Source: Exiguobacterium sp. Helios
Lineage (GTDB): Bacteria; Bacillota; Bacilli; Exiguobacteriales; Exiguobacteriaceae
Assembly (NCBI RefSeq): GCF_014524545.1
Contig: NZ_CP053557.1
Span: 1,265,501-1,329,500 of the forward strand
Length of the DNA stretch: 64,000 nucleotides
Reading direction: 5' to 3'
This document shows positions 16,238 through 24,622 of the stretch, one piece after another. The notes under the pieces are model-generated. The model saw only the letters and a list, made by a program, of their open reading frames with translations. It made no database searches and had not been told where the DNA came from. Position numbers and translations under genes: made by a program. Position 1 is the stretch's first letter, and every line of letters begins with the position of its first letter.

Positions 16238-17050
16238 ATGACAGTCAATTGGAATGAAACACGGTCGTATTTAGAAAGCAAAATGCAGGCGAAACCGGAA
16301 ATCGGTTTGATTCTCGGTTCAGGACTCGGTGTCCTGGCGGATGACATCGAAAATCCGATTGCGATTCCTTACAGCGATATCCCGAACTTCCCGGTCTCGA
16401 CAGTAGAAGGTCATGCCGGGCAGCTCGTCTTCGGAACGCTCGAAGGCAAACAAGTCGTTGCCATGCAAGGACGTTTTCATTTCTATGAAGGCTATTCGAT
16501 GGAAATGGTTACCTTCCCGGTCCGTGTCATGAAAGCAATCGGTGTCGAAACACTGATTGTCACGAATGCAGCCGGTGCGTGTAACGAAGCATTTGAACCG
16601 GGAGATTTGATGCTGATCACGGATCACATCAACTTCTTCGGCACAAACCCGTTAATCGGCAAAAACGTTGATGAGATGGGACCACGGTTCCCGGATATGT
16701 CGAAGCCGTATGACGCTGAATTGTTGCGTCTTGCCCAAGAAACAGCAGACGAACTTGGTATTCAAGTGCGTCAAGGCGTTTACTTCGGCAATACAGGTCC
16801 AACCTACGAAACACCGGCAGAAGTAAAACTCGCCCGGTTGCTCGGTGGAGATGTCGTCGGTATGTCGACAGTTCCGGAAGTCATCGTCGCCCGTCACTCG
16901 GATATGCGCGTGCTTGGTATTTCGTGTGTCTCGAACATGGCAGCCGGCATTCTCGATCAACCGCTTCACCACGACGAAGTCATGGAAACGACGGAACGTG
17001 TCCGTGCGCACTTCCTGTCACTTGTCCGCGGTTCGATCAAAAAAATGTAA
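16238..17050 (+). CDS. punA: Purine nucleoside phosphorylase
   Basis: Splits purine (deoxy)nucleosides with phosphate into base and (deoxy)ribose-1-phosphate. The 270-residue trimeric-type enzyme has the phosphate site ILGSGLGVLAD near 25-35, GRFHFYEGY, and the base-binding segment GPTYETPAEV plus GMSTVPE. It lies between deoB, which consumes the sugar phosphate, and pdp, which does the same reaction on pyrimidines. In B. subtilis punA is followed by dacF and the spoIIA operon; here pdp follows instead. Confidence 0.95.
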   Translation: MTVNWNETRSYLESKMQAKPEIGLILGSGLGVLADDIENPIAIPYSDIPNFPVSTVEGHAGQLVFGTLEGKQVVAMQGRFHFYEGYSMEMVTFPVRVMKAIGVETLIVTNAAGACNEAFEPGDLMLITDHINFFGTNPLIGKNVDEMGPRFPDMSKPYDAELLRLAQETADELGIQVRQGVYFGNTGPTYETPAEVKLARLLGGDVVGMSTVPEVIVARHSDMRVLGISCVSNMAAGILDQPLHHDEVMETTERVRAHFLSLVRGSIKKM

Positions 17051-17105
17051 GATTAAGAATTGAAGCCCGATAAAATACGAACGACCCCCTGAGGAGGAAC
17101 TTATT

Positions 17106-18407
17106 ATGCGTATGGTAGATTTGATTGCAACGAAACGAGACGGCGGCGAGTTACCAACAGCCGATATTAAAGCGATGGTTGAAGGATTCACGAACGGTGA
17201 CATCCCGGATTACCAAATGTCAGCGATGTCGATGGCGATTTTCTATCAAGGCATGTCAGACCGCGAAATCGCGGATTTAACGATGGCGATGGTCGAATCA
17301 GGTGACGTGATTGATTTATCACGCATCCACGGTAAAAAAGTCGACAAACACTCAACAGGCGGTGTCGGCGATAAAATCAGTCTGATCGTCGCGCCACTCG
17401 TCGCGTCAATCGGAATTCCTGTCGCGAAGATGAGCGGACGTGGTCTTGGTCACACAGGCGGAACAATCGATAAGCTCGAAGCGTTCCCTGGATTTGATGT
17501 CGAGTTATCGGAAGAAGCTTTCGTGACACAAGTCAATGACATCAAGATGGCGATCATCGGACAAACGGGCAACCTGACACCTGCTGACAAGAAATTATAT
17601 GCGTTACGTGATGTAACAGCGACGGTCAACTCGATTCCATTGATCGCAAGCTCAATCATGTCGAAAAAAATCGCAGCCGGTGCGGACAGCATCGTCCTTG
17701 ACGTTAAAACGGGTTCAGGTGCTTTCATGAAATCATTTGAAGACGCGAAAGCACTTGCAACAGAAATGGTATCAATCGGGAAAAGTGTTAACCGGAAGAC
17801 GATTGCCGTCATCACGGACATGGATCAGCCGCTCGGAAACGAAATCGGAAATGCGAACGAAGTCAAGGAAGCGATTGAAGTGCTCCAAGGGAAAGGTGTG
17901 CGCGATTTGAAAGTCATCGCCTTGACGATTGCATCACACATGGCAGTCCTTGGTGAGTTCTACCCGACGTTTGACGAAGCATACGCGGATCTCGAGACAC
18001 GTCTCGCAAACGGAGCAGCTCTCGACGTCTTCAAGAAGTTCATCGCAGCGCAAGGCGGCGACGCCTCACTCGTCGATGATATGTCAAAAGCACTCGAAAC
18101 GAAGTTCGAAAAAGATTTCGTCGCGTCGAAAGCCGGATACGTTTCAGAAATCATTGCCGATGAAGTTGGTGTCGCAGCAATGATTCTCGGTGCAGGCCGG
18201 GCAACGAAAACGGATGTCATCGATCACGCAGCAAGCGTTACATTGTTCAAAAAAGTCGGCGACAAAGTCGAAGTCGGCGATGTCATCGCGACACTCCGTT
18301 CGAACAAAGAAACACTCGATCAAGCGATCGAAAAAATGGATCATGCCTATCATATTAGTGATACGAAGCCGGAAGCACGTCCGCTCGTTCACGCGGTCAT
18401 TCAATAA
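17106..18407 (+). CDS. pdp: Pyrimidine-nucleoside phosphorylase
   Basis: Phosphorolyses uridine, thymidine and deoxyuridine. The 433-residue protein has an N-terminal helical domain, the phosphate-binding signature KHSTGGVGDKIS, then KMSGRGLGHTGGTIDKLE, and a C-terminal alpha/beta domain. Pdp and thymidine phosphorylase (DeoA) share this architecture; Bacilli usually carry Pdp. GAGGAGG precedes the ATG, 55 nt after punA, completing a deoB-punA-pdp salvage operon. Confidence 0.94.
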   Translation: MRMVDLIATKRDGGELPTADIKAMVEGFTNGDIPDYQMSAMSMAIFYQGMSDREIADLTMAMVESGDVIDLSRIHGKKVDKHSTGGVGDKISLIVAPLVASIGIPVAKMSGRGLGHTGGTIDKLEAFPGFDVELSEEAFVTQVNDIKMAIIGQTGNLTPADKKLYALRDVTATVNSIPLIASSIMSKKIAAGADSIVLDVKTGSGAFMKSFEDAKALATEMVSIGKSVNRKTIAVITDMDQPLGNEIGNANEVKEAIEVLQGKGVRDLKVIALTIASHMAVLGEFYPTFDEAYADLETRLANGAALDVFKKFIAAQGGDASLVDDMSKALETKFEKDFVASKAGYVSEIIADEVGVAAMILGAGRATKTDVIDHAASVTLFKKVGDKVEVGDVIATLRSNKETLDQAIEKMDHAYHISDTKPEARPLVHAVIQ

Positions 18408-18418
18408 GGTGTTTTCTG

Positions 18419-18456
18419 ACAACCGTCTGGGTTTCTTTCCCAGTCGGTTGTTTTTT
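18419..18456 (+). terminator. Terminator after pdp
   Basis: 13-bp stem with one mismatch (18419-18431 with 18439-18451) followed by TTTTTT. Confidence 0.88.
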
Positions 18457-18492
18457 GGTATAGTAAAAACAATAACGTGAGGGGGAAAACAG

Positions 18493-19497
18493 ATGAAACC
18501 AGCTCAATTAAATGTCGGGGATACGATTGCGATTCTTTCACCGGCTTCTGCTGTCGCAGCGTACGTACCGCGTCGTCTGCAACGGGGAATCGAGACGCTT
18601 GAACGGATGGGCTTTCAAGTCCTCGTGATGCCGAACACGACAGCAATCTACAGTCATACGGCAGGAACAATCGGGGAAAGGCTTCAAGATTTACATATGG
18701 CATTCCGAAATCCGGATGTCAAAGCGATCATTGCGACGATCGGCGGCTTTAACTCACATCAATTGCTCGATGAACTCGATTACGACTTGATTCGGAATAA
18801 TCCGAAAATCTTCATGGGGTACAGTGACATTACGGCTCTGCTTTCCGGCATCCAGACGAAAACCGGTTTGACGACGTTCGTCGGGCCCGCGATCTTACCG
18901 CAGTTTGGTCAACTGCACGGACTGGATGCATATACGCAGAAGTGGTTTGAAAAAACGTTGATGCAGACCGGACCGATTGGTCAAATCGAAGCATCGGATG
19001 AATGGACGGATGAAGGCTTGCGCTGGGACATCAACGATGACCGGAAACGGACGCATGTCGTCAACGACGGATACGTCGTCGCCCGCGCAGGAGAAGGGAC
19101 AGGACCGATCATCGCCGGCAATCTCGGGACGCTGCTGTTGCTTGCCGGGACACCGTATATGCCGTCGTTCGACGGTGCTGTTTTAATGCTTGAGGATGAT
19201 GAAAGTGAGACACCGGCGACGATCGACCGGTACTTTACGCAACTGCGTCATCTCGGGGCGTATGAAAAGATTTCGGCGATTGTCGTCGGACGTTTTCACG
19301 GAAAAGTCGAGTTTGATCCGGATTTCACGCTGAAGGACATCCTCCTGCGGGCGACCCGTGGATATGACTTCCCGATTGTGCTTGAGGCAGACTTCGGACA
19401 TACGGATCCGGTCTTCCCGTTACCGAACGGCATTCAGGCATCGGTTACTGCCGGTGAAACGGTTGTGCTCGAAATTCTCGAATCCGCGGTCGAGTGA
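18493..19497 (+). CDS. S66 family peptidase (LD-carboxypeptidase / MccF-like)
   Basis: A 334-residue serine peptidase of family S66. The triad is visible: S111 in FMGYSDITALL, E234 in VLMLEDDES and H303 in ADFGHTDP. The pattern and length are closer to MccF, which cleaves microcin C-like aminoacyl-nucleotides, than to LdcA, which trims muropeptides in recycling. There is no signal peptide, so it acts in the cytoplasm. AGGGGG precedes the ATG. It stands alone between terminators; the substrate could be a muropeptide, a nucleotide-peptide antibiotic or another acyl-sulfamoyl compound. Confidence 0.9.
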   Translation: MKPAQLNVGDTIAILSPASAVAAYVPRRLQRGIETLERMGFQVLVMPNTTAIYSHTAGTIGERLQDLHMAFRNPDVKAIIATIGGFNSHQLLDELDYDLIRNNPKIFMGYSDITALLSGIQTKTGLTTFVGPAILPQFGQLHGLDAYTQKWFEKTLMQTGPIGQIEASDEWTDEGLRWDINDDRKRTHVVNDGYVVARAGEGTGPIIAGNLGTLLLLAGTPYMPSFDGAVLMLEDDESETPATIDRYFTQLRHLGAYEKISAIVVGRFHGKVEFDPDFTLKDILLRATRGYDFPIVLEADFGHTDPVFPLPNGIQASVTAGETVVLEILESAVE

Positions 19498-19600
19498 GTA
19501 AAAAACCTGCGTTTTTTGTAAAGATTTGATACACTAGGTAACGGAGCCGCGAATGTCGTGGCGAACACCACAGCTGAAAAGCGCGAAAGGTTGGTATACG

Positions 19601-20038
19601 ATGCAAAAAACTGGATATATCTTATTGGAAGACGGAAATAAAATTGAGTTTGAACTGTTTAACGACGATGCACCGATCACAACAGAAAACTTCGAGAACC
19701 TTGCGAACTCGAACTTCTATGATGGATTGAACTTCCACCGTGTCATCCCTGGTTTCGTCTCACAAGGCGGTTGCCCGATCGGAAACGGTACAGGCGGATC
19801 AGGTAAGACGATTCCGTGTGAAACGTCAACATCATACCCGCACAAGCATAAAGCCGGTTCACTTTCAATGGCACATGCAGGTCGTAACACAGGATCAAGC
19901 CAATTCTTCGTTGTTCATGAGCCGCAACCACACCTCGACGGCGTGCACACAGTTTTCGGACAAGTGACATCAGGTCTTGAACATGCGACAAAAATGAAGC
20001 AAGGCGCTGGCATTAAAGAAATTCGTGTCGAAGCGTAA
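19601..20038 (+). CDS. ppiB: Peptidyl-prolyl cis-trans isomerase (cyclophilin)
   Basis: A 145-residue cytoplasmic cyclophilin that speeds proline isomerisation in proteins. Active-site stretch FHRVIPGFVSQGG and later SLSMAHAGRNTGSSQFFV and HLDGVHTVFGQV are all characteristic. The ATG at 19601 has GAAAGG about 10 nt upstream; a start 48 nt earlier would add a tail without family similarity. It follows the MccF-like gene after about 100 nt that holds only a short A/T hairpin and a possible -10 (TACACT). Confidence 0.94.
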   Translation: MQKTGYILLEDGNKIEFELFNDDAPITTENFENLANSNFYDGLNFHRVIPGFVSQGGCPIGNGTGGSGKTIPCETSTSYPHKHKAGSLSMAHAGRNTGSSQFFVVHEPQPHLDGVHTVFGQVTSGLEHATKMKQGAGIKEIRVEA

Positions 20039-20045
20039 GTGATTT

Positions 20046-20082
20046 CTTCCCTTCTTTGATGAAAGAAGGGGAGTTTTTTTTT
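20046..20082 (+). terminator. Terminator after ppiB
   Basis: 12-bp stem (20046-20057 with 20062-20073, one G-T) followed by nine T. Confidence 0.92.
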
Positions 20083-20134
20083 CGTTCAATACGGGAAGTG
20101 ACAACAGAACCGAAAAACGAAGGAGCGATGCATC

Positions 20135-20662
20135 ATGCGTTTAGCAGGAAAAAAGATCATCCAACTTGTCAGTAATGATTTTGAAGATTTAGAGCTGTGG
20201 TATCCGGTCCACCGGTTACGCGAAGAGGGCGCCACGGTCGACATCGTTGGTGAGAAGGCCGATGAAAAATACATCGGAAAATATGGTGTCCCGATTGTGT
20301 CGGACAAAACGTTTGACGAAATCAATCCGGCAGATTACGATGCGATTTTAGTACCGGGTGGCTGGTCACCCGATCTATTGCGCCGGTTTGATTCCGTCCT
20401 CGCCATGGTCCGTCATTTTGACCAAACGAAACAACCAATCGGTCAGATTTGTCACGCCGGATGGGTTCTGATTTCAGCAGGTGTCTTGAATGGTGTCAAT
20501 GTCACGAGTACACCGGGAATCAAAGATGATATGACAAATGCCGGAGCAACGTGGCATGATGAACCGGTCGTCGTTGACGGACACATCATTTCAAGCCGTC
20601 GTCCACCGGATTTACCGGACTATATGCGCGAATTCATTAAAGTACTGGAAGATTCGAAGTAA
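20135..20662 (+). CDS. PfpI/YhbO-type DJ-1 family protein
   Basis: A 175-residue protein of the PfpI/YhbO branch. Nucleophile C106 and H107 lie in QICHAGW, and Glu in SNDFEDLE (E17). Relatives are described as stress-protective deglycases or peptidases (for example Bacillus general stress protein 18), a debated function. It is cytoplasmic and monocistronic, and only distantly related to the Hsp31-like protein at 11.0-11.7 kb. GGAGCG lies upstream of the ATG. Confidence 0.9.
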   Translation: MRLAGKKIIQLVSNDFEDLELWYPVHRLREEGATVDIVGEKADEKYIGKYGVPIVSDKTFDEINPADYDAILVPGGWSPDLLRRFDSVLAMVRHFDQTKQPIGQICHAGWVLISAGVLNGVNVTSTPGIKDDMTNAGATWHDEPVVVDGHIISSRRPPDLPDYMREFIKVLEDSK

Positions 20663-20685
20663 AACAGTATCGTCTAAAAAGCGCG

Positions 20686-20717
20686 CCTCCCTGTCACCGG
20701 ACAGGGAGGTCTTGTTT
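20686..20717 (+). terminator. Terminator after the PfpI gene
   Basis: Perfect 10-bp GC-rich stem CCTCCCTGTC/GACAGGGAGG (20686-20695 with 20700-20709), then TCTTGTTT. Confidence 0.8.
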
Positions 20718-20796
20718 GAAATGGGGCAGAGGCATTTGTTTTACAGGAGTCCGCTTTTTTGATGGATTTGACGAAAAGTGAAGCATTTCAGGTCGA

Positions 20797-20867
20797 GAAG
20801 GTGTAGAATAAATAAGTCTCAGTTGATCATGTTCCTGAGAGTTGTTGAAACTAGGAAGGTGTAGAAT
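20797..20867 (+). repeat. Direct repeat GAAGGTGTAGAAT in the ribT leader
   Basis: The 13-nt sequence occurs at 20797-20809 and again at 20855-20867, 58 bp apart. The second copy contains the ribT ribosome binding site (GGAAGGTG), so the first may be a decoy site or a duplicated leader. Confidence 0.6.
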
Positions 20868-20870
20868 CAG

Positions 20871-21218
20871 ATGCTAGTAAAATATAAAAAGTTGAATGAA
20901 CGGACCGCGATGGGGTTAATCGCTTTTTCGTGCGAAGTGAAGGATCCGAAGTATTTGCTTGAAACGGTTCAAACCTATGAACAAGACGAGAATCAACAGT
21001 TGTATCTCTATAAACAGGATGAAGATTTTATCGGCATCATCGGATTTCAATTAGTGGATGGCCACGCTGAATTGAAACATATCGCCTTGTCGCCATCGTT
21101 CCGCGGGGAACGGATGTCGTATATGTTACTGGATGCAGCCGAAAAGATGTTGCGGACAGAAATCACGGGTGCAACGGACGAAACGAGTCGACTTGTTGAG
21201 AAATGGAAAAATCAATAA
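20871..21218 (+). CDS. ribT: GNAT-family N-acetyltransferase RibT
   Basis: A 115-residue acetyltransferase-fold protein resembling B. subtilis RibT from the riboflavin operon: MLVKYKKLNERTAMGL, QLYLYKQDEDFIGIIG, HIALSPSFRGE. The acetyl-CoA-binding region is near residues 70-82 but the canonical Q/RxxGxG/A is degenerate (PSFRGERMSYML). The riboflavin genes ribD-ribH are absent upstream and a direct repeat precedes the gene, so ribT survives here on its own. It is followed by ypuF (opposite strand) and scpAB, as in B. subtilis. Its substrate is unknown. Confidence 0.82.
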   Translation: MLVKYKKLNERTAMGLIAFSCEVKDPKYLLETVQTYEQDENQQLYLYKQDEDFIGIIGFQLVDGHAELKHIALSPSFRGERMSYMLLDAAEKMLRTEITGATDETSRLVEKWKNQ

Positions 21219-21257
21219 AAACCGGTCCATGTAGTTACGGACCGGTTTTTCATTTTT
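21217..21257. terminator. Bidirectional terminator between ribT and ypuF
   Basis: Perfect 11-bp stem AAAACCGGTCC/GGACCGGTTTT (21217-21227 with 21239-21249) with T-rich flanks on the plus side; it overlaps both gene ends. Confidence 0.85.
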
Positions 21258-21714
21258 TCTGCCGCGCGGCAAGTGCCGCTTGTCGTGCCGTGATGACATC
21301 CTGCCGGTCCCGCAGGACGTGTTTATGTCGCAAGAACGACAGGTCCTGCAACTGTTCAATCGGCAGACTGTTGATCCGTTGGTCCAAGTCATGTGCGAGG
21401 GGTAACGGAATATGCTCGTAGTCCGGCTGCATGAACACTGGTTGTAAGGCAAGCAGACGGGGGACGTCGATTCCTTGGGCGGACAGTGATCCGGCATGCC
21501 GTTCGAGTTTTTGGAAAGCTTTCGGGTAGGTCCGCATCGCTCCCTGTACATTGCCGCGGCGATGATGATAGCGGGCGACGGCGAGCTGAATCAAGGCGAC
21601 GAGGGATTCATCTTGCCGTTGCCCGGCCTGCCACAGCTCTTCAAGTACTTCGTGGCATTCGAAATAGTCATGTTGGACGTTGAATTCAAAGGCAAATTGT
21701 TCGATTGGATGCAT
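21250..21714 (-). CDS. ypuF: DUF309 family protein (YpuF-like)
   Basis: A 154-residue protein with the DUF309 signature HDYFECHEVLEELW at 15-28 and a following helix LIQLAVARYHHRRGN. The family is all-helical and cytoplasmic, with conserved His and Glu residues that could bind a metal; no function is established. In B. subtilis ypuF lies between ribT and scpA on the same strand, while here it is inverted with respect to both neighbours. A GGAG lies upstream of the ATG. Confidence 0.85.
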   Translation of the reverse strand: MHPIEQFAFEFNVQHDYFECHEVLEELWQAGQRQDESLVALIQLAVARYHHRRGNVQGAMRTYPKAFQKLERHAGSLSAQGIDVPRLLALQPVFMQPDYEHIPLPLAHDLDQRINSLPIEQLQDLSFLRHKHVLRDRQDVITARQAALAARQKK

Positions 21715-21808
21715 GGATGGATCTCCTTTCCTTTTAATATAGCATAGTCGAAATCAGGTGATGTGTGGTATACTAAGGCGCAAAAAACGTTGATGGGCAG
21801 GGAGAATC

Positions 21809-22564
21809 ATGGAATCATACAGTGTAAAGATGGATGCGTTTGAAGGCCCGTTGGATTTGTTGTTACATTTGATTGGTAAACTGGAGATTGACCTGTATGA
21901 CATTTCCGTCTCAATCGTGACGGATCAGTATGTGTCCTATATTCGGGCCATGCAACATCTCGAACTGGATGTTGCGAGTGAATACCTTGTCATGGCAGCG
22001 ACGCTCCTGCAATTAAAAAGTAAACAACTGTTACCTGTCGAACAGACGGATTTCGAAGAAGTTCCGGATTTTGAAGAGGATCCGACACGTGAAGGGTTGA
22101 TTCAGCAACTGATCGAATATAAAGCATACAAAGAAGCTGCACTTGTCTTAAAGGAAAAGGAAGAAGCGCGGCTCGAACTGTTTTCAAAACAGCCGGAAGA
22201 CTTGATGACGTATCTGGATGCGGACAATCAGGATTACAGTGGAAACCTGTCTTTTAGTGACTTGTTGCGCGCTTATGAGAAAATGCGTCAACGCGTCGCC
22301 TGGAAAGTACGCCGTTCAAAAACCGTCAAACGGGAAGAACGGACACTTGAACAACAGATGGTTCACGTTTCGGAATATGTTTTTGCCAATGAAGGAACGA
22401 CGTTTTTTGGTTTTTTCACGGAACAACCGACCGTTGAAGAATTGGTCGTCAGCTTTTTGGCCGTACTCGAACTGGTCAAACAACGGGTCGTCGCCTGTGA
22501 GCAAATGAACGATGATATCCTGTTGCGTGCCTTAGTGAAGGAGGAGAATCAGATTGGCGTATGA
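21809..22564 (+). CDS. scpA: Segregation and condensation protein A
   Basis: ScpA is the kleisin that bridges SMC heads with ScpB to compact and segregate chromosomes. The 251-residue protein has the N-terminal kleisin helix region [22 protein letters not shown], a middle linker rich in acidic residues ([12 protein letters not shown]), and the C-terminal winged helix ([18 protein letters not shown]). Length is typical. GGGAG precedes the ATG. scpB overlaps its end by 11 nt. Confidence 0.95.
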   Translation: MESYSVKMDAFEGPLDLLLHLIGKLEIDLYDISVSIVTDQYVSYIRAMQHLELDVASEYLVMAATLLQLKSKQLLPVEQTDFEEVPDFEEDPTREGLIQQLIEYKAYKEAALVLKEKEEARLELFSKQPEDLMTYLDADNQDYSGNLSFSDLLRAYEKMRQRVAWKVRRSKTVKREERTLEQQMVHVSEYVFANEGTTFFGFFTEQPTVEELVVSFLAVLELVKQRVVACEQMNDDILLRALVKEENQIGV

Positions 22565-23126
22565 GCGAATCATTGAAAGTTTGTTATTCGTCGTCGGAGA
22601 CGACGGAATCGATCCGCGTGGTCTGAGTCAAGTCCTTGAAATCAGTGAGGCAGCGGCTCGGGAACAGCTACATGCTCTTCAGACGGCATTTGAAGCGGAC
22701 GAACGGGTGTTGCAAATCGTCGAATCCGGCGGTGTCTTCAAGATGGTCACCCGGAAAGAGATGTCACCGTATGTGCAGGCATATGCCGGTTCTCTTGCAG
22801 AGGACAGCCTGTCACGCGCTGCGATGGAGACACTCGTCATCATCGCCTACAAACAGCCGGTTACCCGGGCGGACATTGAAGTCATTCGTGGTGTGAAGAC
22901 GGAACGTGTCATCCACACGTTAAGTGCAAAAGGATTAATTGATGAAGCCGGACGTGCCAAAGGCGTCGGGCGTGCCAAATTGTATAAGACGACGGATCAT
23001 TTTTTGGATCACTTCGGACTGAACAGTATCGAAGAATTGCCGCCGCTTGAGTTTGAAGAAACACTTGAAGCGGACGGGGATTTGTTTTTCCGGAATGAAC
23101 CGTCACTAGAGGAGAGAATAAATTAA
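22554..23126 (+). CDS. scpB: Segregation and condensation protein B
   Basis: ScpB forms a dimer on ScpA in the SMC condensin. The 190-residue protein has tandem winged helices, with the family motifs [19 protein letters not shown] and [19 protein letters not shown]. It starts with TTG at 22554, supported by AAGGAGGAG 9 nt upstream and the overlap with scpA. Its stop overlaps the rluB start by one nucleotide. In B. subtilis ypuI, dacB, spmA and spmB separate scpB from rluB; they are absent. Confidence 0.95.
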   Translation: MAYERIIESLLFVVGDDGIDPRGLSQVLEISEAAAREQLHALQTAFEADERVLQIVESGGVFKMVTRKEMSPYVQAYAGSLAEDSLSRAAMETLVIIAYKQPVTRADIEVIRGVKTERVIHTLSAKGLIDEAGRAKGVGRAKLYKTTDHFLDHFGLNSIEELPPLEFEETLEADGDLFFRNEPSLEERIN

Positions 23127-23887
23127 TGGAACGTCTACAAAAAATTATTGCCCAGGCCGGTGTCGCATCACGACGCAAGGCAGAAGAACTAATCACAGAA
23201 GGTCGCGTCAAAGTCAACGGGAAAGTCATCACGGAACTCGGGACGAAAGTCGGCGGACGTGCAGAAGTCGAAGTCGACGGAGTGAAGCTGGAACGGGAAG
23301 AACACGTTTACTACATGCTGTATAAACCAACAGGTGTCGTTTCGACGGTAGAAGATGATAAAGGCCGTAAAACGGTCGTCGATCTTGTTCCCCCGGGTCA
23401 CCGCGTCTTCCCGGTCGGTCGTCTTGACTACAACACAAGCGGATTACTGCTGTTGACAAACGACGGCGAGTTTTCGAATCTCCTGCTCCACCCGAAATAC
23501 AAAGTACCGAAACGTTACATCGTCAAAATCAAAGGCGTGCCGGACTACTATCATGTCAAAGGTCTTGAAAAAGGTGTCGTCTTGCCGGACGGATTCAAGA
23601 CCGGTAAAGCACGCGTCGAGATGCGCGATGTCGATAAGAAAAAAAATACCGCGATTTTAGAAATGGTCATCTATGAAGGCCATAACCGTCAAGTCCGTCA
23701 AATGGTCGAAACACTCGGCGCAGAAGTCATCAAGTTGAAACGGGAACAGTTTGGTTTCCTGACGCTTGCTGGATTAACATCAGGCGACTGGCGTGAACTT
23801 TCGAAAAAAGAAGTCAATCAATTGCGTGAGCTGGCGGATCCGGTTGCTCCCCCTACGAAAAGACGTAAGAACACAAAAAAACGTTAA
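23126..23887 (+). CDS. rluB: 23S rRNA pseudouridine synthase RluB
   Basis: Converts a uridine near position 2605 of 23S rRNA to pseudouridine. The 253-residue protein has an N-terminal S4 RNA-binding domain (ERLQKIIAQAGVASRRKAE) and the RsuA/RluB catalytic core with nucleophile D101 in GRLDYNTSGLLLL. The basic C-terminal tail ends in KRRKNTKKR. It is coupled to scpB and directly precedes the res cluster, as rluB does in B. subtilis. Confidence 0.93.
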   Translation: MERLQKIIAQAGVASRRKAEELITEGRVKVNGKVITELGTKVGGRAEVEVDGVKLEREEHVYYMLYKPTGVVSTVEDDKGRKTVVDLVPPGHRVFPVGRLDYNTSGLLLLTNDGEFSNLLLHPKYKVPKRYIVKIKGVPDYYHVKGLEKGVVLPDGFKTGKARVEMRDVDKKKNTAILEMVIYEGHNRQVRQMVETLGAEVIKLKREQFGFLTLAGLTSGDWRELSKKEVNQLRELADPVAPPTKRRKNTKKR

Positions 23888-23897
23888 TTTGTAAAGC

Positions 23898-23932
23898 GAG
23901 AAGCTCAGCCTGCGGGTTGAGTTTTCTTTGTT
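23898..23932 (+). terminator. Terminator after rluB
   Basis: Stem CTCAGCC/GGTTGAG (23904-23910 with 23915-23921, one G-T) followed by TTTTCTTTG. Confidence 0.6.
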
Positions 23933-23965
23933 TGTGACAAAACGATTAACGTATTTCACATTCTG

Positions 23966-23993
23966 TCAACAATTAAGCGATTTCAAGTACAAT
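23966..23993 (+). promoter_or_regulatory. Possible promoter of resABC
   Basis: TCAACA (23966-23971), 16-bp spacer, TACAAT (23988-23993); the -35 element is poor. Confidence 0.35.
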
Positions 23994-24013
23994 ATGGGTG
24001 GAGGCGGTGCAAC

Positions 24014-24604
24014 ATGAAAAAAACGAATCAGAACCCGGACGAGCGGCTAGCAGCCGCGAAGCAAAAGAAGAAAAAACGTTCATTTTGGCGGTTAATGATC
24101 ATGACGATGGTATTATTCGCCGGTGCGGTCGTTATCATGCAGTTTGTCGATCAGGCGACACGGGATAAAGACGGTCGTGTCCTTGCCGGAGATGACGCGC
24201 CAGGATTTGCACTTGTCGATTTGTATGGAGAAAAACAACATACGATGGACGAGTACAAAGGCAAAGGACTTTTACTCAATTTTTGGGGGACATTCTGTGA
24301 GCCCTGTAAAAAAGAAATGCCGTTGATCAACGACAATTACGACATGATGCAAAAAGAAGGTGTTAATTTTGCGGCAGTAAACGTCGGTGAGACACCGGTC
24401 CGAGTATCCAGTTTCATCAAGGAAATCGGAGGAACCGACTATCCGGTCCTGATGGATACGAACAGTGCCGTCGAGAAGGCGTACGGGATCTACAACCTGC
24501 CTGTGACCTTCATCATCAACAAAGAAGGTAAGGTCGTTGAAAAGTATGAAGGTGAAATTGACCAAGCGAAGTTAGAGGAAATGATCAAAAAAGCAAACGA
24601 GTAA
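24014..24604 (+). CDS. resA: Thiol-disulfide oxidoreductase ResA
   Basis: ResA reduces the haem-binding cysteines of apocytochrome c outside the membrane. The 196-residue protein has a basic N-terminus, a membrane anchor (24-43) and a thioredoxin-like domain. Its active site is C95-E96-P97-C98, whose glutamate is characteristic of ResA. The residue before it is Phe instead of the usual Trp (FCEPC). The cis-Pro loop is NLPVTFII. It is 18 nt upstream of resB, forming the resABC cytochrome c maturation operon. Confidence 0.94.
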   Translation: MKKTNQNPDERLAAAKQKKKKRSFWRLMIMTMVLFAGAVVIMQFVDQATRDKDGRVLAGDDAPGFALVDLYGEKQHTMDEYKGKGLLLNFWGTFCEPCKKEMPLINDNYDMMQKEGVNFAAVNVGETPVRVSSFIKEIGGTDYPVLMDTNSAVEKAYGIYNLPVTFIINKEGKVVEKYEGEIDQAKLEEMIKKANE

Positions 24605-24622
24605 CGCATCGAGGGGGAATTT

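Noticed and set aside
20768-20809. Promoter TTGACG ... TAGAAT before ribT
   Set aside because: The two elements are 30 bp apart, too far for a sigma-A promoter.
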